38,678 nt of DNA, from assembly GCF_002573715.1 (NCBI RefSeq), contig NZ_PDHM01000008.1, positions 166,223 to 204,900 of the forward strand, read 5' to 3'. A program made the translations under genes and the position numbers. The notes under the pieces were generated by a model, which worked only from the letters and a program-made list of their open reading frames with translations, had not been told where the DNA came from and made no database searches. Origin of the DNA: Paenibacillus sp. EZ-K15 (lineage in GTDB: Bacteria; Bacillota; Bacilli; Paenibacillales; Paenibacillaceae). Shown piece after piece: positions 8,390-17,269 of this stretch; positions within the stretch are counted from its first letter, which is position 1, and each line of letters begins with the position of its first letter.

Positions 8390-8554
8390 GCCTTTTGGAA
8401 AATTTCGTCCGGATTCAGCGTAGCTCGGCGAAATCCTTCTTGAGGCTGATGATGGAATACATCGCTTGTCGGGTGTCTCTTGTACCGTAAGGTGTAACAT
8501 GGAGATTAACCGCATCAAGGCCAACTGAAAATTCAATACGGGGAGATGTAAGAA

Positions 8555-9259
8555 GTGACAACGTTAATCGAATTCAAAAATGTAACCAAGACATATCAAA
8601 TCGGTGAAGTGACGATTCAAGCCCTTGCGGGCGTTGACTTCTCCATATTAGAAGGGGAATTCGTTGTGATTCTAGGGGCCAGCGGGGCGGGGAAAAGCAC
8701 GATTTTGAACATTCTCGGCGGGATGGATACGGCTACTTCGGGACAAGTGTTTGTGGGAGATCAAGAGATTACGGGATGGAACGAGAAGAGATTAACCGAA
8801 TATCGAGGCGAGAAGGTTGGCTTCGTATTTCAATTCTATAACCTGATTCCGAATTTGAATGCGCTGGAGAACGTGGAATTTGCGACCGAGGTATGTAAGG
8901 ACCATCTGGACGCCCGTGATATTTTACATAAGGTTGGACTAGCGAATCGCATGAAGAATTTCCCTTCCCAGCTCTCTGGCGGCGAACAGCAAAGAGTTGC
9001 GATCGCAAGAGCGGTTGCCAAGAATCCCGCACTTCTCCTCTGTGATGAACCCACCGGTGCTTTGGATTATGTGACAGGGAAGTCGGTCTTAAAACTTCTT
9101 CAGGACTTGAACAAGGAAACGAAGACATGCGTCGTTCTGGTCACCCATAATTCGGCCATCGCGCCGATGGCGGATAAAGTGATCCGCGTCAAGAGTGGAA
9201 GGATCGAGAGCATCACGATCAATGATCACAAACAAAGCGTTGAAGGGATCGAGTGGTGA
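8555..9259 (+). CDS. ABC transporter ATP-binding protein (MacB/LolD type)
   Basis: This 234-residue nucleotide-binding subunit has Walker [10 protein letters not shown] (Lys47), a Q-loop in VFQFYNL, the signature [14 protein letters not shown], Walker [13 protein letters not shown] and the H-loop VTHN. The Q-loop and DEPTGALD pattern is characteristic of the LolD/MacB group that energises FtsX-like permeases. The start is GTG at 8555, with GGGGAGA eight bases upstream. The stop overlaps the ATG of the following permease (TGATG), so the two are translationally coupled and form one complex at the cytoplasmic membrane. No sensor kinase or regulator gene is adjacent, unlike Bce-type modules. The substrate is unknown. 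Confidence 0.93.
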   Translation: MTTLIEFKNVTKTYQIGEVTIQALAGVDFSILEGEFVVILGASGAGKSTILNILGGMDTATSGQVFVGDQEITGWNEKRLTEYRGEKVGFVFQFYNLIPNLNALENVEFATEVCKDHLDARDILHKVGLANRMKNFPSQLSGGEQQRVAIARAVAKNPALLLCDEPTGALDYVTGKSVLKLLQDLNKETKTCVVLVTHNSAIAPMADKVIRVKSGRIESITINDHKQSVEGIEW

Positions 9260-11586
9260 TGAAGATTTTATCGTTGAAATTATTAAGGGATATGAAGCAG
9301 TCGATCGGACAATTCATAGCCATTGTATTAGTTATCGCGGTGGGAGCTTTTTTCTACACGGGGCTGGTCACCTTGAGCGACAATCTTAGCGCCTATACCA
9401 AGGGGTATTTTCAAGAACATAATTTAAGCGACTTGAACGTCTATTATAGTCAAATTTCCGCAGAGGATGCGGCTGGTTTACGAGACATTGAAGGCATCCA
9501 TCATATCGAAGGGCGTTATACCGTCCAAGCAGCACAGGCTTTTGAAGATTATAAAGCTACTTTAACGGTGCATTCGATCCCTGTACCTAATGAAATCAAT
9601 ACGTCCAGGATGATAGAGGGCAGGATTCCAGCCGAGCCGAATGAGATCTTATTGGACGCCCATTATGCTGGGGCGCATCATTACCGTGTCGGTGATCCCA
9701 TCAGCCTCCGGGTGAATGACAAGGATATGACGTTCACGATCAGCGGCTTGAATGAGAATGTGGAGCATGCCAAGAAGAACGAAACTCAGGACCATCAAGC
9801 TTATGGAATAGCGTATATCTCCGAAGAGACCATACCTGAAATCGCAGGCGGCTTGTTCTACAATGAAGTCATGATTGATGCAAAGGATGGTTACGACATA
9901 GACAAGTTAGGCCAAGCCATTGAGGCACATTCCCAGTCACTCCCTTATGTAAGCCAGGTCAGCAAAGAACGGACCTTCAATTATTCCCAGACCCAGCAAA
10001 CGATCCATAATAATAAGCTGATGAGCAGGGTGATCCCGATCGTGCTCTTTTTGATTGAAGCGGTGATCCTGTTTCTGATCATGTCAAGGATTATCGATTC
10101 TCAGCGAAATCAAGTGGGCATTATGAAGGCATTAGGGGTGAAAAAAAGAAGCATCATGTTTCATTACATGGGCTACCCTGTGCTGGCGGGTGTCATCGGC
10201 TCCATCCTGGGCTTTGCCATAGCCGCCGCCTTGTTCATTCCACTCATTACAACATCGATTGGAAGATCCTACTCCTTACCTGACTTGACGTTCTCCCTTT
10301 CGTTATTTGCGATCCTTCCTCCGATGATATGCTCCTGTGCTTTTGGCATGCTGTCCTGCTATTTAAGCGGTAGAGCGATATTGCAAGAACGTGCTGCCCA
10401 GGCGATGCGTCCGAAGCCGCCGAAGAAGATGAAGAAGCTGCTCATCGAGAAAATACCGGGGATGTGGAGTCGGCTGCCCTACAGCTACAAGCTGATTCTA
10501 AGAAATATATTCTTAAATAAACAAAAAGCATTAGCGAGCTCCGTTGGCGTTGTGGTCAGTACGGTTTTGTTGATCACGGCTTTCGGCACGCAGACGGCCC
10601 TGCTCAAAGTAGCTGGCCAGATTGAAGAGGTAAATACGTATGATTTACGAGTTGATTATACGATGGGATCGTTCCCGAATACGGCAGCACTGCCCTCCGG
10701 CATTGCAGATCGTTATGGGTTGTCCACCTACCCTGTGGAATTCATCAAAGGGGAAAACAAAGAAAACGCTATGCTCGTGGTTACGGAGCAGGATAATGAG
10801 TTGATTCATTTTTATGATGAAAAAGGCAATCGGCTATCGTTAGAGGATCATGGCGTGCTGGTACCGAAATCTTACGCGGATCAATATCACATATCCGAAG
10901 GGGATACGATCCAGATTCAATTTACCGCACCGGAGCTGAACCAAACCATCGTCGATATGAAGGTTCTGGATATATCCACACAGTATTCGAATCCGTCGTT
11001 CTACAGCACACCGGACTATATGAAGAGCTTGGGTATAAACTACGATCCTGCCTCGCTGTTAGTGAGCGTCCATAGCGCTGCAGATCTGGCGGGCGTTCGC
11101 AGCTTCTTTGAACAGGACCCACAGGTGGATGCCATTGCAGACAAGAATGATCTAAAGAAATCAGCGGAATATATGCTGAAACAAAACAGCTTTATCTTCA
11201 TCATGTTTATCGTCTGTGCCGTCATTCTGTCCTTCGGTGCCATCTACACGATCTCTTCCATCAATATTTACGAAAGGAATCGTGAGCTTGCTACGCTGAA
11301 GGTCTTAGGCTATCCCAAACGCAAAATCAATCGGCTAATCTTCTCTGAAAACATGCTGTTAACCGCTTTTGCGGTCATTGTAGCTCTGCCGATCAGCGGA
11401 TATGTCTATTCCATCATCATCAAGGCGCTTTCGAGTACGCATCAGCAAATCCCGAATCAATTAAACCTTGTGATCCTGCTGGCATCGGTTGTGCTGGCGT
11501 TCTTCCTGACCCTTCTTTCCAACCTCATGCTTCGGAAAAAGGTGACGCGGATTCATATGATTGAGTCACTGAAGGGTGTGGAGTGA
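9259..11586 (+). CDS. FtsX-like ABC transporter permease
   Basis: The 775-residue membrane protein pairs with the upstream ATPase. The layout is a first membrane helix at about 15-37, an extracytoplasmic domain at about 38-255, a first FtsX core with three helices at about 257-385, a further helix near 425-445, a second extracytoplasmic domain, and a second FtsX core at about 640-775. Both FtsX cores carry the expected cytoplasmic coupling motifs (VGIMKALGVKKRSI and LATLKVLGYPKRKI). Such proteins use ATP-driven mechanotransmission to export or extract lipids, peptides or lipoproteins rather than classic substrate channelling. The ATG at 9259 overlaps the ATPase stop; a GTG at 9253 is a less likely start. 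A terminator follows at 11689. Confidence 0.9.
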   Translation: MKILSLKLLRDMKQSIGQFIAIVLVIAVGAFFYTGLVTLSDNLSAYTKGYFQEHNLSDLNVYYSQISAEDAAGLRDIEGIHHIEGRYTVQAAQAFEDYKATLTVHSIPVPNEINTSRMIEGRIPAEPNEILLDAHYAGAHHYRVGDPISLRVNDKDMTFTISGLNENVEHAKKNETQDHQAYGIAYISEETIPEIAGGLFYNEVMIDAKDGYDIDKLGQAIEAHSQSLPYVSQVSKERTFNYSQTQQTIHNNKLMSRVIPIVLFLIEAVILFLIMSRIIDSQRNQVGIMKALGVKKRSIMFHYMGYPVLAGVIGSILGFAIAAALFIPLITTSIGRSYSLPDLTFSLSLFAILPPMICSCAFGMLSCYLSGRAILQERAAQAMRPKPPKKMKKLLIEKIPGMWSRLPYSYKLILRNIFLNKQKALASSVGVVVSTVLLITAFGTQTALLKVAGQIEEVNTYDLRVDYTMGSFPNTAALPSGIADRYGLSTYPVEFIKGENKENAMLVVTEQDNELIHFYDEKGNRLSLEDHGVLVPKSYADQYHISEGDTIQIQFTAPELNQTIVDMKVLDISTQYSNPSFYSTPDYMKSLGINYDPASLLVSVHSAADLAGVRSFFEQDPQVDAIADKNDLKKSAEYMLKQNSFIFIMFIVCAVILSFGAIYTISSINIYERNRELATLKVLGYPKRKINRLIFSENMLLTAFAVIVALPISGYVYSIIIKALSSTHQQIPNQLNLVILLASVVLAFFLTLLSNLMLRKKVTRIHMIESLKGVE

Positions 11587-11688
11587 ATTGTATTCCTACT
11601 GCGCCCGCCGATCCGGCTGGCCAGCCGGGGGTATGGGCTTCAGGACGATATCGGTGAAGCTGCCTGTGTCAAGAAACTCACCTTGCTA

Positions 11689-11716
11689 AGTCGCGGTAAT
11701 CGCGGCTTTTTTGTTT
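11689..11716 (+). terminator. Intrinsic terminator after the FtsX-type operon
   Basis: AGTCGCG and CGCGGCT form a 7-bp stem with a GTAAT loop, followed by TTTTTT. It ends immediately before the direct-repeat control region of the next operon. Confidence 0.75.
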
Positions 11717-11720
11717 CAGT

Positions 11721-11764
11721 TTACCTAAGAACACACACTATCTTCACATCTTAGTTGATAATAT
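11721..11764 (+). promoter_or_regulatory. Direct-repeat operator and promoter for the ABC-DUF1854-ABC genes
   Basis: Three hexamers, TTACCT (11721), CACACA (11732) and TTCACA (11743), start exactly 11 bp apart. Ten bases after the last one lies a -10-like TAATAT (11759-11764), with no proper -35. This is the layout of activator sites for PhoP/OmpR-family regulators, in which tandem half-sites one helical turn apart replace the -35. The same geometry recurs at 20268-20322 before the fucosidase operon. The likely regulator is the response regulator at 17270-17971, but the global PhoP (half-site TT(A/C/T)ACA in Bacillus) is an alternative. The first two repeats here are degenerate. Confidence 0.6.
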
Positions 11765-11821
11765 ATTTACAGGGGATAAATACCTTATTGGGGTTCTAAC
11801 AAAAAATATTCGGAATTATGG

Positions 11822-14062
11822 ATGTATCGAATGATGAAAGGGGAGCCCATGATCAAAAGCTTACCGCAGGAAGTGATTGTCGCGATACAACCTCATGAGC
11901 CTTATGACGTTATCTACTGGATGTTATGTGATCGAAGTCTGGATGGCGAAGGCTTCGCAAGTACGTATTTAATTCTGAGTAAGGAAAAGCTTTTCGTTGT
12001 ATCATTCCAAAGAGATAAGGCGAATGTAGAGTCCATCGATATCGACAATATTGAAACCGCATTCACCGTCAATTTAATCGCCTCTGGTCTCATTGTTCTA
12101 CAAGAGGATGAGGAGCGGATCATCGGAGCATTTACGAATGGACAGATGGGGAGCGCTGCCAAGTTTGTCTCGATCTTTACTAAGATTAAGAAGAAAGAAG
12201 ACATTAGCGATGAAGAGGTTGAAGATCGTCAGGAGAACATCACTTGTCCGAAATGCGGAATGAGATATCCCGAAGAAGGCAGGCAAATTTGTCCGAAATG
12301 TATGAAGAAGCATGCCATCTTCTCTAGGTTGCTAAGATTTGCTGGACAGTATAAATTTTTGATGTTTTTCATTGTTCTGTTTATGCTGCTCAATTCCGCT
12401 ACAGGTCTTGCCATACCTTATCTGCAAGGTACGGTGTTGTTCGACCAAGCCCTTGGGAATACCGGAGACTTCGCTGGACGAATTGGTCTCGTGATCGTAC
12501 TCATTTTTGTTTTTCGAACGATTTCCTTATTGTTCGGGATCCTATTTAGCACAATAAATGCCAGATTGGCGGCGAATGTCGTATTTGATTTGAAGGCAAG
12601 TGTGTTCGCTGCGATGCAGCGGTTATCGCTTAGTTTTTTTCAGAAAAAACAAACGGGTCAGCTTATGACAAGGGTTAGCAATGATGCGCAAGAATTGCAG
12701 TATTTTTTCGTAGATGGCATTTCTTACTTTATCGTCAATGCCATGAATATCATCGGTATTACAACCATTATGTTGATTATGGACTGGAAACTCACATTGA
12801 TCTGCTTCATCCCGATTCCATTTGTCTTGCTGCTGATACGATGGGTGTTCCCTAAGCTATGGCGGTTGTCTTGGCGGAGACATAGACGTGTGAGTACGCT
12901 CAACGCCATGATCAGCGATACGATACAGGGTACGCGAGTTGTGAAAGCGTTCGGGAAAGAACGTCAAGAGCTTGAGCGATTCCAGAGAGCGAATTCATCC
13001 TACTCAGAATCGGAACAGTCCTTTAACCTGATGAGCAGTACAATCTTCCCGATATTAACGATCCTTACTCAATTCGGGGGCATCTTAATCTGGGCTTTTG
13101 GTGGTTGGAGGGTGATGCAGGGGAGTATCTCGTTCGGTGAAATCATGACTTTTATAAGTTATATTTACATGCTGTACGGTCCACTACAGTTTATGAATAA
13201 CATTGTCAATTGGTGGTCCAGTTGTATGAGTGCGGCGCAGCGCATTTTTGAAATACAGGATTCCGTCTCCGATGTTGCAGAAAAAGAGGACGCGGTTGCT
13301 CTGGAGCACATGAATGGCGATATTCGTCTTTCCCATGTCACCTTCGGTTATGAGCCGAACAAGTTGATACTGAAAGATGTGTCCCTGCATGCAAAACCAG
13401 GCCAGATGATCGGTGTCGTGGGACATTCGGGTGCCGGTAAATCCACACTCGTGAATCTGATTTCTCGCCTATATGATGTTACAGATGGTGAAATCGTGAT
13501 AGACGGAGTTAACGTAAAAGATCTCCAAATCGATACGATGCGTAAAAACATCGGGATTGTGTCGCAAGAGCTATATGTGTTCATGGGAACAATTGCCGAG
13601 AATATTGCTTACGCTGATCCTGAATGCTCGCTGGATGACATCATTAACGCTGCTCGAATTGCGAATGCGCATGATTTCATTGAAAAGCTGCCCGATGGTT
13701 ATGACACGATCGTAGGTACTGGAGGTCATATTCTATCTGGTGGAGAGAAGCAAAGAATATCCATCGCACGGGCGGTTCTGCATAATCCCCAAATTTTAAT
13801 CCTGGATGAAGCAACGGCATCACTGGATACGGAGACCGAACTTCAAATCCAAGAAGCGCTTGAAACGTTAATTCAAGGTAGAACGACGATAGCCATCGCA
13901 CATCGGTTGTCTACATTAAGAAATGCGGATTACTTACTGGTTATGGATGGAGGAAAGGTTGTTGAAGAAGGGACACATGAACAATTAATGATGCTAAAAG
14001 GCGTATACCATGGCTTAGTACAAAAGCATGATGAAGCGCTGAGCATGAGAAGGGTGGGTTAA
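11822..14062 (+). CDS. ABC exporter half-transporter with N-terminal PH-like domain and zinc ribbon (subunit A)
   Basis: This protein of up to 746 residues has three parts. The N-terminal ~130 residues (FASTYLILSKEKLFVV...) resemble a bacterial PH-like beta domain. A zinc ribbon follows at about 140-162 (CPKCGMRYPEEGRQICPKC). Then comes a standard type IV ABC exporter: six membrane helices at about 175-460 and a nucleotide-binding domain with GHSGAGKST, LSGGEKQRISIARA, LILDEATASLD and the AIAHR H-loop. All catalytic residues are present. The gene forms a unit with the DUF1854 gene and a second similar ABC gene, so a heterodimeric exporter is likely. The exact start is uncertain: ATG at 11822, 11831 or 11849 are possible, and the GGGGAG motif lies only three bases before 11849. 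A direct-repeat control region lies upstream. Confidence 0.88.
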   Translation: MYRMMKGEPMIKSLPQEVIVAIQPHEPYDVIYWMLCDRSLDGEGFASTYLILSKEKLFVVSFQRDKANVESIDIDNIETAFTVNLIASGLIVLQEDEERIIGAFTNGQMGSAAKFVSIFTKIKKKEDISDEEVEDRQENITCPKCGMRYPEEGRQICPKCMKKHAIFSRLLRFAGQYKFLMFFIVLFMLLNSATGLAIPYLQGTVLFDQALGNTGDFAGRIGLVIVLIFVFRTISLLFGILFSTINARLAANVVFDLKASVFAAMQRLSLSFFQKKQTGQLMTRVSNDAQELQYFFVDGISYFIVNAMNIIGITTIMLIMDWKLTLICFIPIPFVLLLIRWVFPKLWRLSWRRHRRVSTLNAMISDTIQGTRVVKAFGKERQELERFQRANSSYSESEQSFNLMSSTIFPILTILTQFGGILIWAFGGWRVMQGSISFGEIMTFISYIYMLYGPLQFMNNIVNWWSSCMSAAQRIFEIQDSVSDVAEKEDAVALEHMNGDIRLSHVTFGYEPNKLILKDVSLHAKPGQMIGVVGHSGAGKSTLVNLISRLYDVTDGEIVIDGVNVKDLQIDTMRKNIGIVSQELYVFMGTIAENIAYADPECSLDDIINAARIANAHDFIEKLPDGYDTIVGTGGHILSGGEKQRISIARAVLHNPQILILDEATASLDTETELQIQEALETLIQGRTTIAIAHRLSTLRNADYLLVMDGGKVVEEGTHEQLMMLKGVYHGLVQKHDEALSMRRVG

Positions 14063-14069
14063 TCTTTTA

Positions 14070-14600
14070 ATGCAAATCACGGTACCTAACCAATCCGATT
14101 TGTCTGTCGCAGCGAGCATGAATTATTTAACGGCTGATAATACAGTGTTTACAAAAACAGAAGGCCACATGCTTAGGGTTCAAGTGAATGATGAGAAATA
14201 TCCGGCGGTATATTTGCACTGTTCCTTCCCTCATACCAATAGAAGAGAATATATATCTGTTCGCACAAGTGAGAATAAAGAGATTGGCATCATCAAGTCT
14301 TTGGATGAAGATTTTCCGAAGGTTACCGTTAGCCTGCTTGAGGAGCAAATAAAAATGAGATATTTTGCTCCTGAGATCACGAAACTGATCAGAATTAAAG
14401 AAGAATTCGGGTACTCCTACTGGGAGACGGAAACCGTGTCCGGGAGCGTTCGGTTTACGGTTCGTAGCGGCGGAGGGAATGTGAAGCTCGTAACTGATCG
14501 CAAGTTATTAATTATCGATGTGGATGGGAACCGATTCGTCATCGAGGATATCACGCATTTAAGCGAAAGGGAATATCGACTGCTAGAAATGTATATATAG
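14070..14600 (+). CDS. DUF1854 family protein
   Basis: The 176-residue soluble protein matches the pattern I know for DUF1854: an N-terminal beta segment with YISVRTSENKEIGIIKSL, a central LLEEQIKMRYFAPEITKLIRI, then YWETETVSGSVRFTV, and a closing LLIIDVDGNRFVIEDITHL. In Betaproteobacteria, members sit beside an ABC transporter in cyanophycin-linked loci. Here it sits between two ABC half-transporters, eight bases after the first and 11 bases before the second, so it is very probably an accessory subunit or cytoplasmic partner of that exporter. No signal peptide or membrane segment is seen. No cyanophycin gene is visible in the window, so that substrate should not be carried over. Molecular function is unknown. 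Confidence 0.75.
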   Translation: MQITVPNQSDLSVAASMNYLTADNTVFTKTEGHMLRVQVNDEKYPAVYLHCSFPHTNRREYISVRTSENKEIGIIKSLDEDFPKVTVSLLEEQIKMRYFAPEITKLIRIKEEFGYSYWETETVSGSVRFTVRSGGGNVKLVTDRKLLIIDVDGNRFVIEDITHLSEREYRLLEMYI

Positions 14601-14611
14601 GGGAGGCTGCG

Positions 14612-16840
14612 ATGAACCTTCAATTTAAGCTATCAGAGCAAGATCTTCTAGCTGTTCAGCAAGCCTTAGGAGAAAATATTACGTATTGCGTCCCCGCAGA
14701 TTTATCGTTTGACAGCCGTAGGACGAATGGTTATTTTGTGATTGGGGAGACCAAGTGGGTCCACATAGACAATGGGACGGTTATCGAAACCTGTTCAATT
14801 CATGAGGCACATGATTACAAGGTTGTTCCTTTAATCGGAAATGTGATCATGGAGGCAACGCATATGCAGACCCCGAGGATCATCATCCGGTGCACGATGC
14901 AGCATGCAGCAAGGCTCTCTTACATTGCTCAAATTCTGAATTACATGGCTTCGAACAGTAAGATCCGGATCTACAACAATGAGAGCGAGAATGTATGTTC
15001 ACAATGTGGCGGCTACCTTGTTAAAGGTACTAGGTTATGTCCGAAGTGTATGAATAAAGGAGCGGCCTTTAAGAAACTCTGGGACGTTTCGAAGTCACAT
15101 TGGAGAATATTGATCACGGCACTCGCCGTTCTATTAATCATGTCGGCTGTTACGCTAACAGGCCCTTATTTTCAAAAAATACTTGTGAATTCGGCTTTGC
15201 AGCCGCCAGACGGTGTGAACCCAAGTACGAGGATATTTCTAATGGCTCTCGCTGGAATTGCATTTGGTTTAGTAGCAGGAGAGTTGTTAGGGGTATTAAG
15301 GGGTAGGATTATGGCCCGTGTAAGTTCAAGAATTGCAGCGGATCTGCGTAATCTTGTCTTTGAGAAGATTCAAAGCTTGTCGCTTGGATTCTTAACCTCG
15401 CAGCGTGCTGGCGATATCATGAACCGAATTAATTCTGATACAGACCGCATCCGGAATTTGATTCAAGAAGTGTTTTCGATGGCTATTTATCAAATCATCA
15501 TGCTGGCTGCTGTGAGTTTCCTGCTATTTCACACAGACTGGCAGCTTGCCCTTATTATTATTTTGCCGGCGCCGATCGTTGTTTATATTCAATACTTTGT
15601 TTGGAAAGTCGTGCTTAGAAAGCTCTTTCGCAAGCAGTGGCGGGTTCATGATAAAGCCAATTCATTCCTGCATGATGTGCTGAGCGGGATTCGAGTGGTT
15701 AAAGCATTCGGTAAAGAGGAGCGGGAGATTAAGCGGTTCAGAGCATATCACCGGGAGTATGCCTTAGCTACAATCCGAAGTGAAAAAGTATACAGTTATT
15801 TATCGCCTATTTCCCATTACTTGATCCAGATTGGACAATATTTTGTATTGCTAGTAGGCTGTAATATGATTCTGGGAGGGAGGCTGTCCCTTGGTGAATT
15901 AGTTCAGTTTACTGGCTACGCAGCCATGATCTATGGTCCGCTTGGATGGTTAATGAATATGCCTAGATGGATCGCTAACGCCCTCATTTCTGTAGAGCGA
16001 GTATTCTCGGTCATTGATGAACAGCCGGAGATCACCGACACGGCGAAGTCCACGAAGCACAAGATCGATGGGACGATAAGTTTTAAGAATGTTACCTTCG
16101 GATACCGATCCTATGAACCCGTGCTCAAGTCCATCGATGTCGATATCAAGAAGGGGGAAATGATAGGACTCGTTGGTCACTCGGGATCGGGAAAGTCTAC
16201 GTTTATCAATCTTATCTCCCGCTTCTATGATGTTAATGAAGGAACGATAAGCATCGACGGTGTGGACATTAGAGATATCAAGCAGGAAGATTTACGTTCT
16301 CAAATCGGGGTTGTGCTGCAGGAAACATTTTTGTTCAGTGGAACGATCATGAATAATATCAAGTATTCAAAACCAGAGGCAACGATGGAAGAAGTGATAC
16401 AGGCTGCAAAAATAGCCAATGCTCATCATTTTATTAGCCAGTTCCCAGACGGTTATGATACCAAACTGGAGGAGAACGGGAACAATATTTCAGGTGGTGA
16501 AAGACAGCGGCTTGCCATTGCTAGAGCCGTGTTAAACAATCCTAGAATTCTAATATTGGATGAAGCAACGGCTTCGCTAGACATCGAGACAGAATCGGAA
16601 ATCCAAGAAGCGCTGCAACGTGTCACCAAGAACCGGACAACAATTGCGATAGCACATCGATTGGCCACATTGAAAAATGCGGATCGACTTGTGGTACTGA
16701 ATAAAGGAGTCATCGCTGAAATCGGGACCCATGAAGAATTGATCGAGAAGCAAGGAATATATTACAAGCTGGTAACTGCGCAGCGAAACATGTCTAAGAC
16801 CCAAACCGAACGGGTGCTGGAGCACACCTTACATACTTGA
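14612..16840 (+). CDS. ABC exporter half-transporter with zinc ribbon (subunit B)
   Basis: The 742-residue protein has the same layout as the ABC protein two genes upstream. An N-terminal beta-rich domain occupies about residues 1-125. A zinc ribbon (CSQCGGYLVKGTRLCPKC) lies at about 129-147. Six membrane helices lie at about 165-450, and the nucleotide-binding domain has GHSGSGKST, ISGGERQRLAIARA, LILDEATASLD and the AIAHR H-loop. Unlike many heterodimeric exporters, neither partner has lost its Walker B glutamate, so both ATP sites could be active. GGGGAGG at 14600-14606 supports the ATG. The shared but diverged architecture indicates duplication of an ancestral gene followed by pairing. 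A terminator closes the unit at 16894-16929. The cargo is unknown. Confidence 0.9.
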   Translation: MNLQFKLSEQDLLAVQQALGENITYCVPADLSFDSRRTNGYFVIGETKWVHIDNGTVIETCSIHEAHDYKVVPLIGNVIMEATHMQTPRIIIRCTMQHAARLSYIAQILNYMASNSKIRIYNNESENVCSQCGGYLVKGTRLCPKCMNKGAAFKKLWDVSKSHWRILITALAVLLIMSAVTLTGPYFQKILVNSALQPPDGVNPSTRIFLMALAGIAFGLVAGELLGVLRGRIMARVSSRIAADLRNLVFEKIQSLSLGFLTSQRAGDIMNRINSDTDRIRNLIQEVFSMAIYQIIMLAAVSFLLFHTDWQLALIIILPAPIVVYIQYFVWKVVLRKLFRKQWRVHDKANSFLHDVLSGIRVVKAFGKEEREIKRFRAYHREYALATIRSEKVYSYLSPISHYLIQIGQYFVLLVGCNMILGGRLSLGELVQFTGYAAMIYGPLGWLMNMPRWIANALISVERVFSVIDEQPEITDTAKSTKHKIDGTISFKNVTFGYRSYEPVLKSIDVDIKKGEMIGLVGHSGSGKSTFINLISRFYDVNEGTISIDGVDIRDIKQEDLRSQIGVVLQETFLFSGTIMNNIKYSKPEATMEEVIQAAKIANAHHFISQFPDGYDTKLEENGNNISGGERQRLAIARAVLNNPRILILDEATASLDIETESEIQEALQRVTKNRTTIAIAHRLATLKNADRLVVLNKGVIAEIGTHEELIEKQGIYYKLVTAQRNMSKTQTERVLEHTLHT

Positions 16841-16842
16841 TG

Positions 16843-16888
16843 CATTCGGGACTGCAAGCCTGGCGGATAGCGGCTCTGATCCCGAATG
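16843..16888. repeat. Inverted repeat just after the ABC subunit B gene
   Basis: CATTCGGGA (16843-16851) and TCCCGAATG (16880-16888) form a perfect 9-bp stem with a 28-base loop. No T-run follows. It lies directly before a conventional terminator and may stabilise the mRNA 3' end. Confidence 0.5.
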
Positions 16889-16893
16889 GATAG

Positions 16894-16929
16894 AACCTAT
16901 CCCGAGCTTTGTCGGAATAGGTTTTTTTT
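16894..16929 (+). terminator. Intrinsic terminator of the ABC-DUF1854-ABC unit
   Basis: AACCTATCCCGA and TCGGAATAGGTT form a 12-bp stem with one mismatch, followed by a run of eight or more T. Confidence 0.9.
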
Positions 16930-17000
16930 ATCCAAAGGGGGGAGTCCAATTAAATCGGCGAGGCGAGAATCAACGATTTACATGGTACATAAAAAAGGAA

Positions 17001-17028
17001 TTGAGACCTGCATGGCAAATAGTTAATT
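17001..17028 (+). promoter_or_regulatory. Candidate promoter of the two-component operon
   Basis: TTGAGA at 17001-17006 and TTAATT at 17023-17028 are separated by 16 bases, upstream of a strong Shine-Dalgarno sequence at 17099-17105. The transcript would carry a leader of about 235 nt before the response regulator start. Confidence 0.4.
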
Positions 17029-17112
17029 CTAGGAAGCGCTCTCACGAGAAATAGGCTCAACAAATTTCCAAATGCACGTGCCATAGCAACATACAGATAA
17101 GGAGGAAATGGA

Positions 17113-17160
17113 ATGGATCGTTTACAGCAAAGGGGGCAGCTTTACGAGTTGCGGACGTAA
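17113..17160 (+). CDS. Possible 15-residue leader peptide
   Basis: ATG at 17113 to TAA at 17158 encodes MDRLQQRGQLYELRT. It has AAGGAGG seven bases upstream, a better ribosome binding site than that of the response regulator behind it. The peptide resembles nothing I recognise. It could be a translated leader that influences expression of the regulator, or the surviving start of a decayed gene. The evidence is only the strong ribosome binding site and position. Confidence 0.3.
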   Translation: MDRLQQRGQLYELRT

Positions 17161-17269
17161 ACTTGAAGTAAGAATAAAAAAATTGGCAACAGCACCGCTC
17201 GCTCTTAATCCGATTTGGCATAAAGATACTGCTAGCAGCGAAGAGGCTATTGGGAGGAAGAAATATAGC

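Larger units (their letters stand above)
16930..17269. other. Upstream region of the two-component system
   Basis: This 340-base stretch holds the likely sigma-A promoter (17001-17028), a strong ribosome binding site AAGGAGG (17099-17105) and a 15-codon reading frame (17113-17160). The frame of the response regulator is also open back to 17108, but those 54 codons show no family resemblance. I see no direct-repeat array of the type found at 11721 and 20268; only a single TTTACA at 16977-16982. Confidence 0.45.

Noticed and set aside
8481..8500. GTACCGTAAGGTGTAACAT as a MerR-family operator upstream of the FtsX-type ABC genes
   Set aside because: It resembles one half of a MerR/TipA-type site, but the matching left half and a -35 at 19-20 bp are missing.
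11605..11650. GGCTGGCCAGCC palindrome after the FtsX-type permease gene as a terminator
   Set aside because: There is no T-run after it; the conventional terminator at 11689-11716 explains the end of that operon.
16977..16987. TTTACA near the two-component promoter as a further copy of the shared operator
   Set aside because: There is only one half-site; the positions 11 bp before and after do not match, so no array exists.
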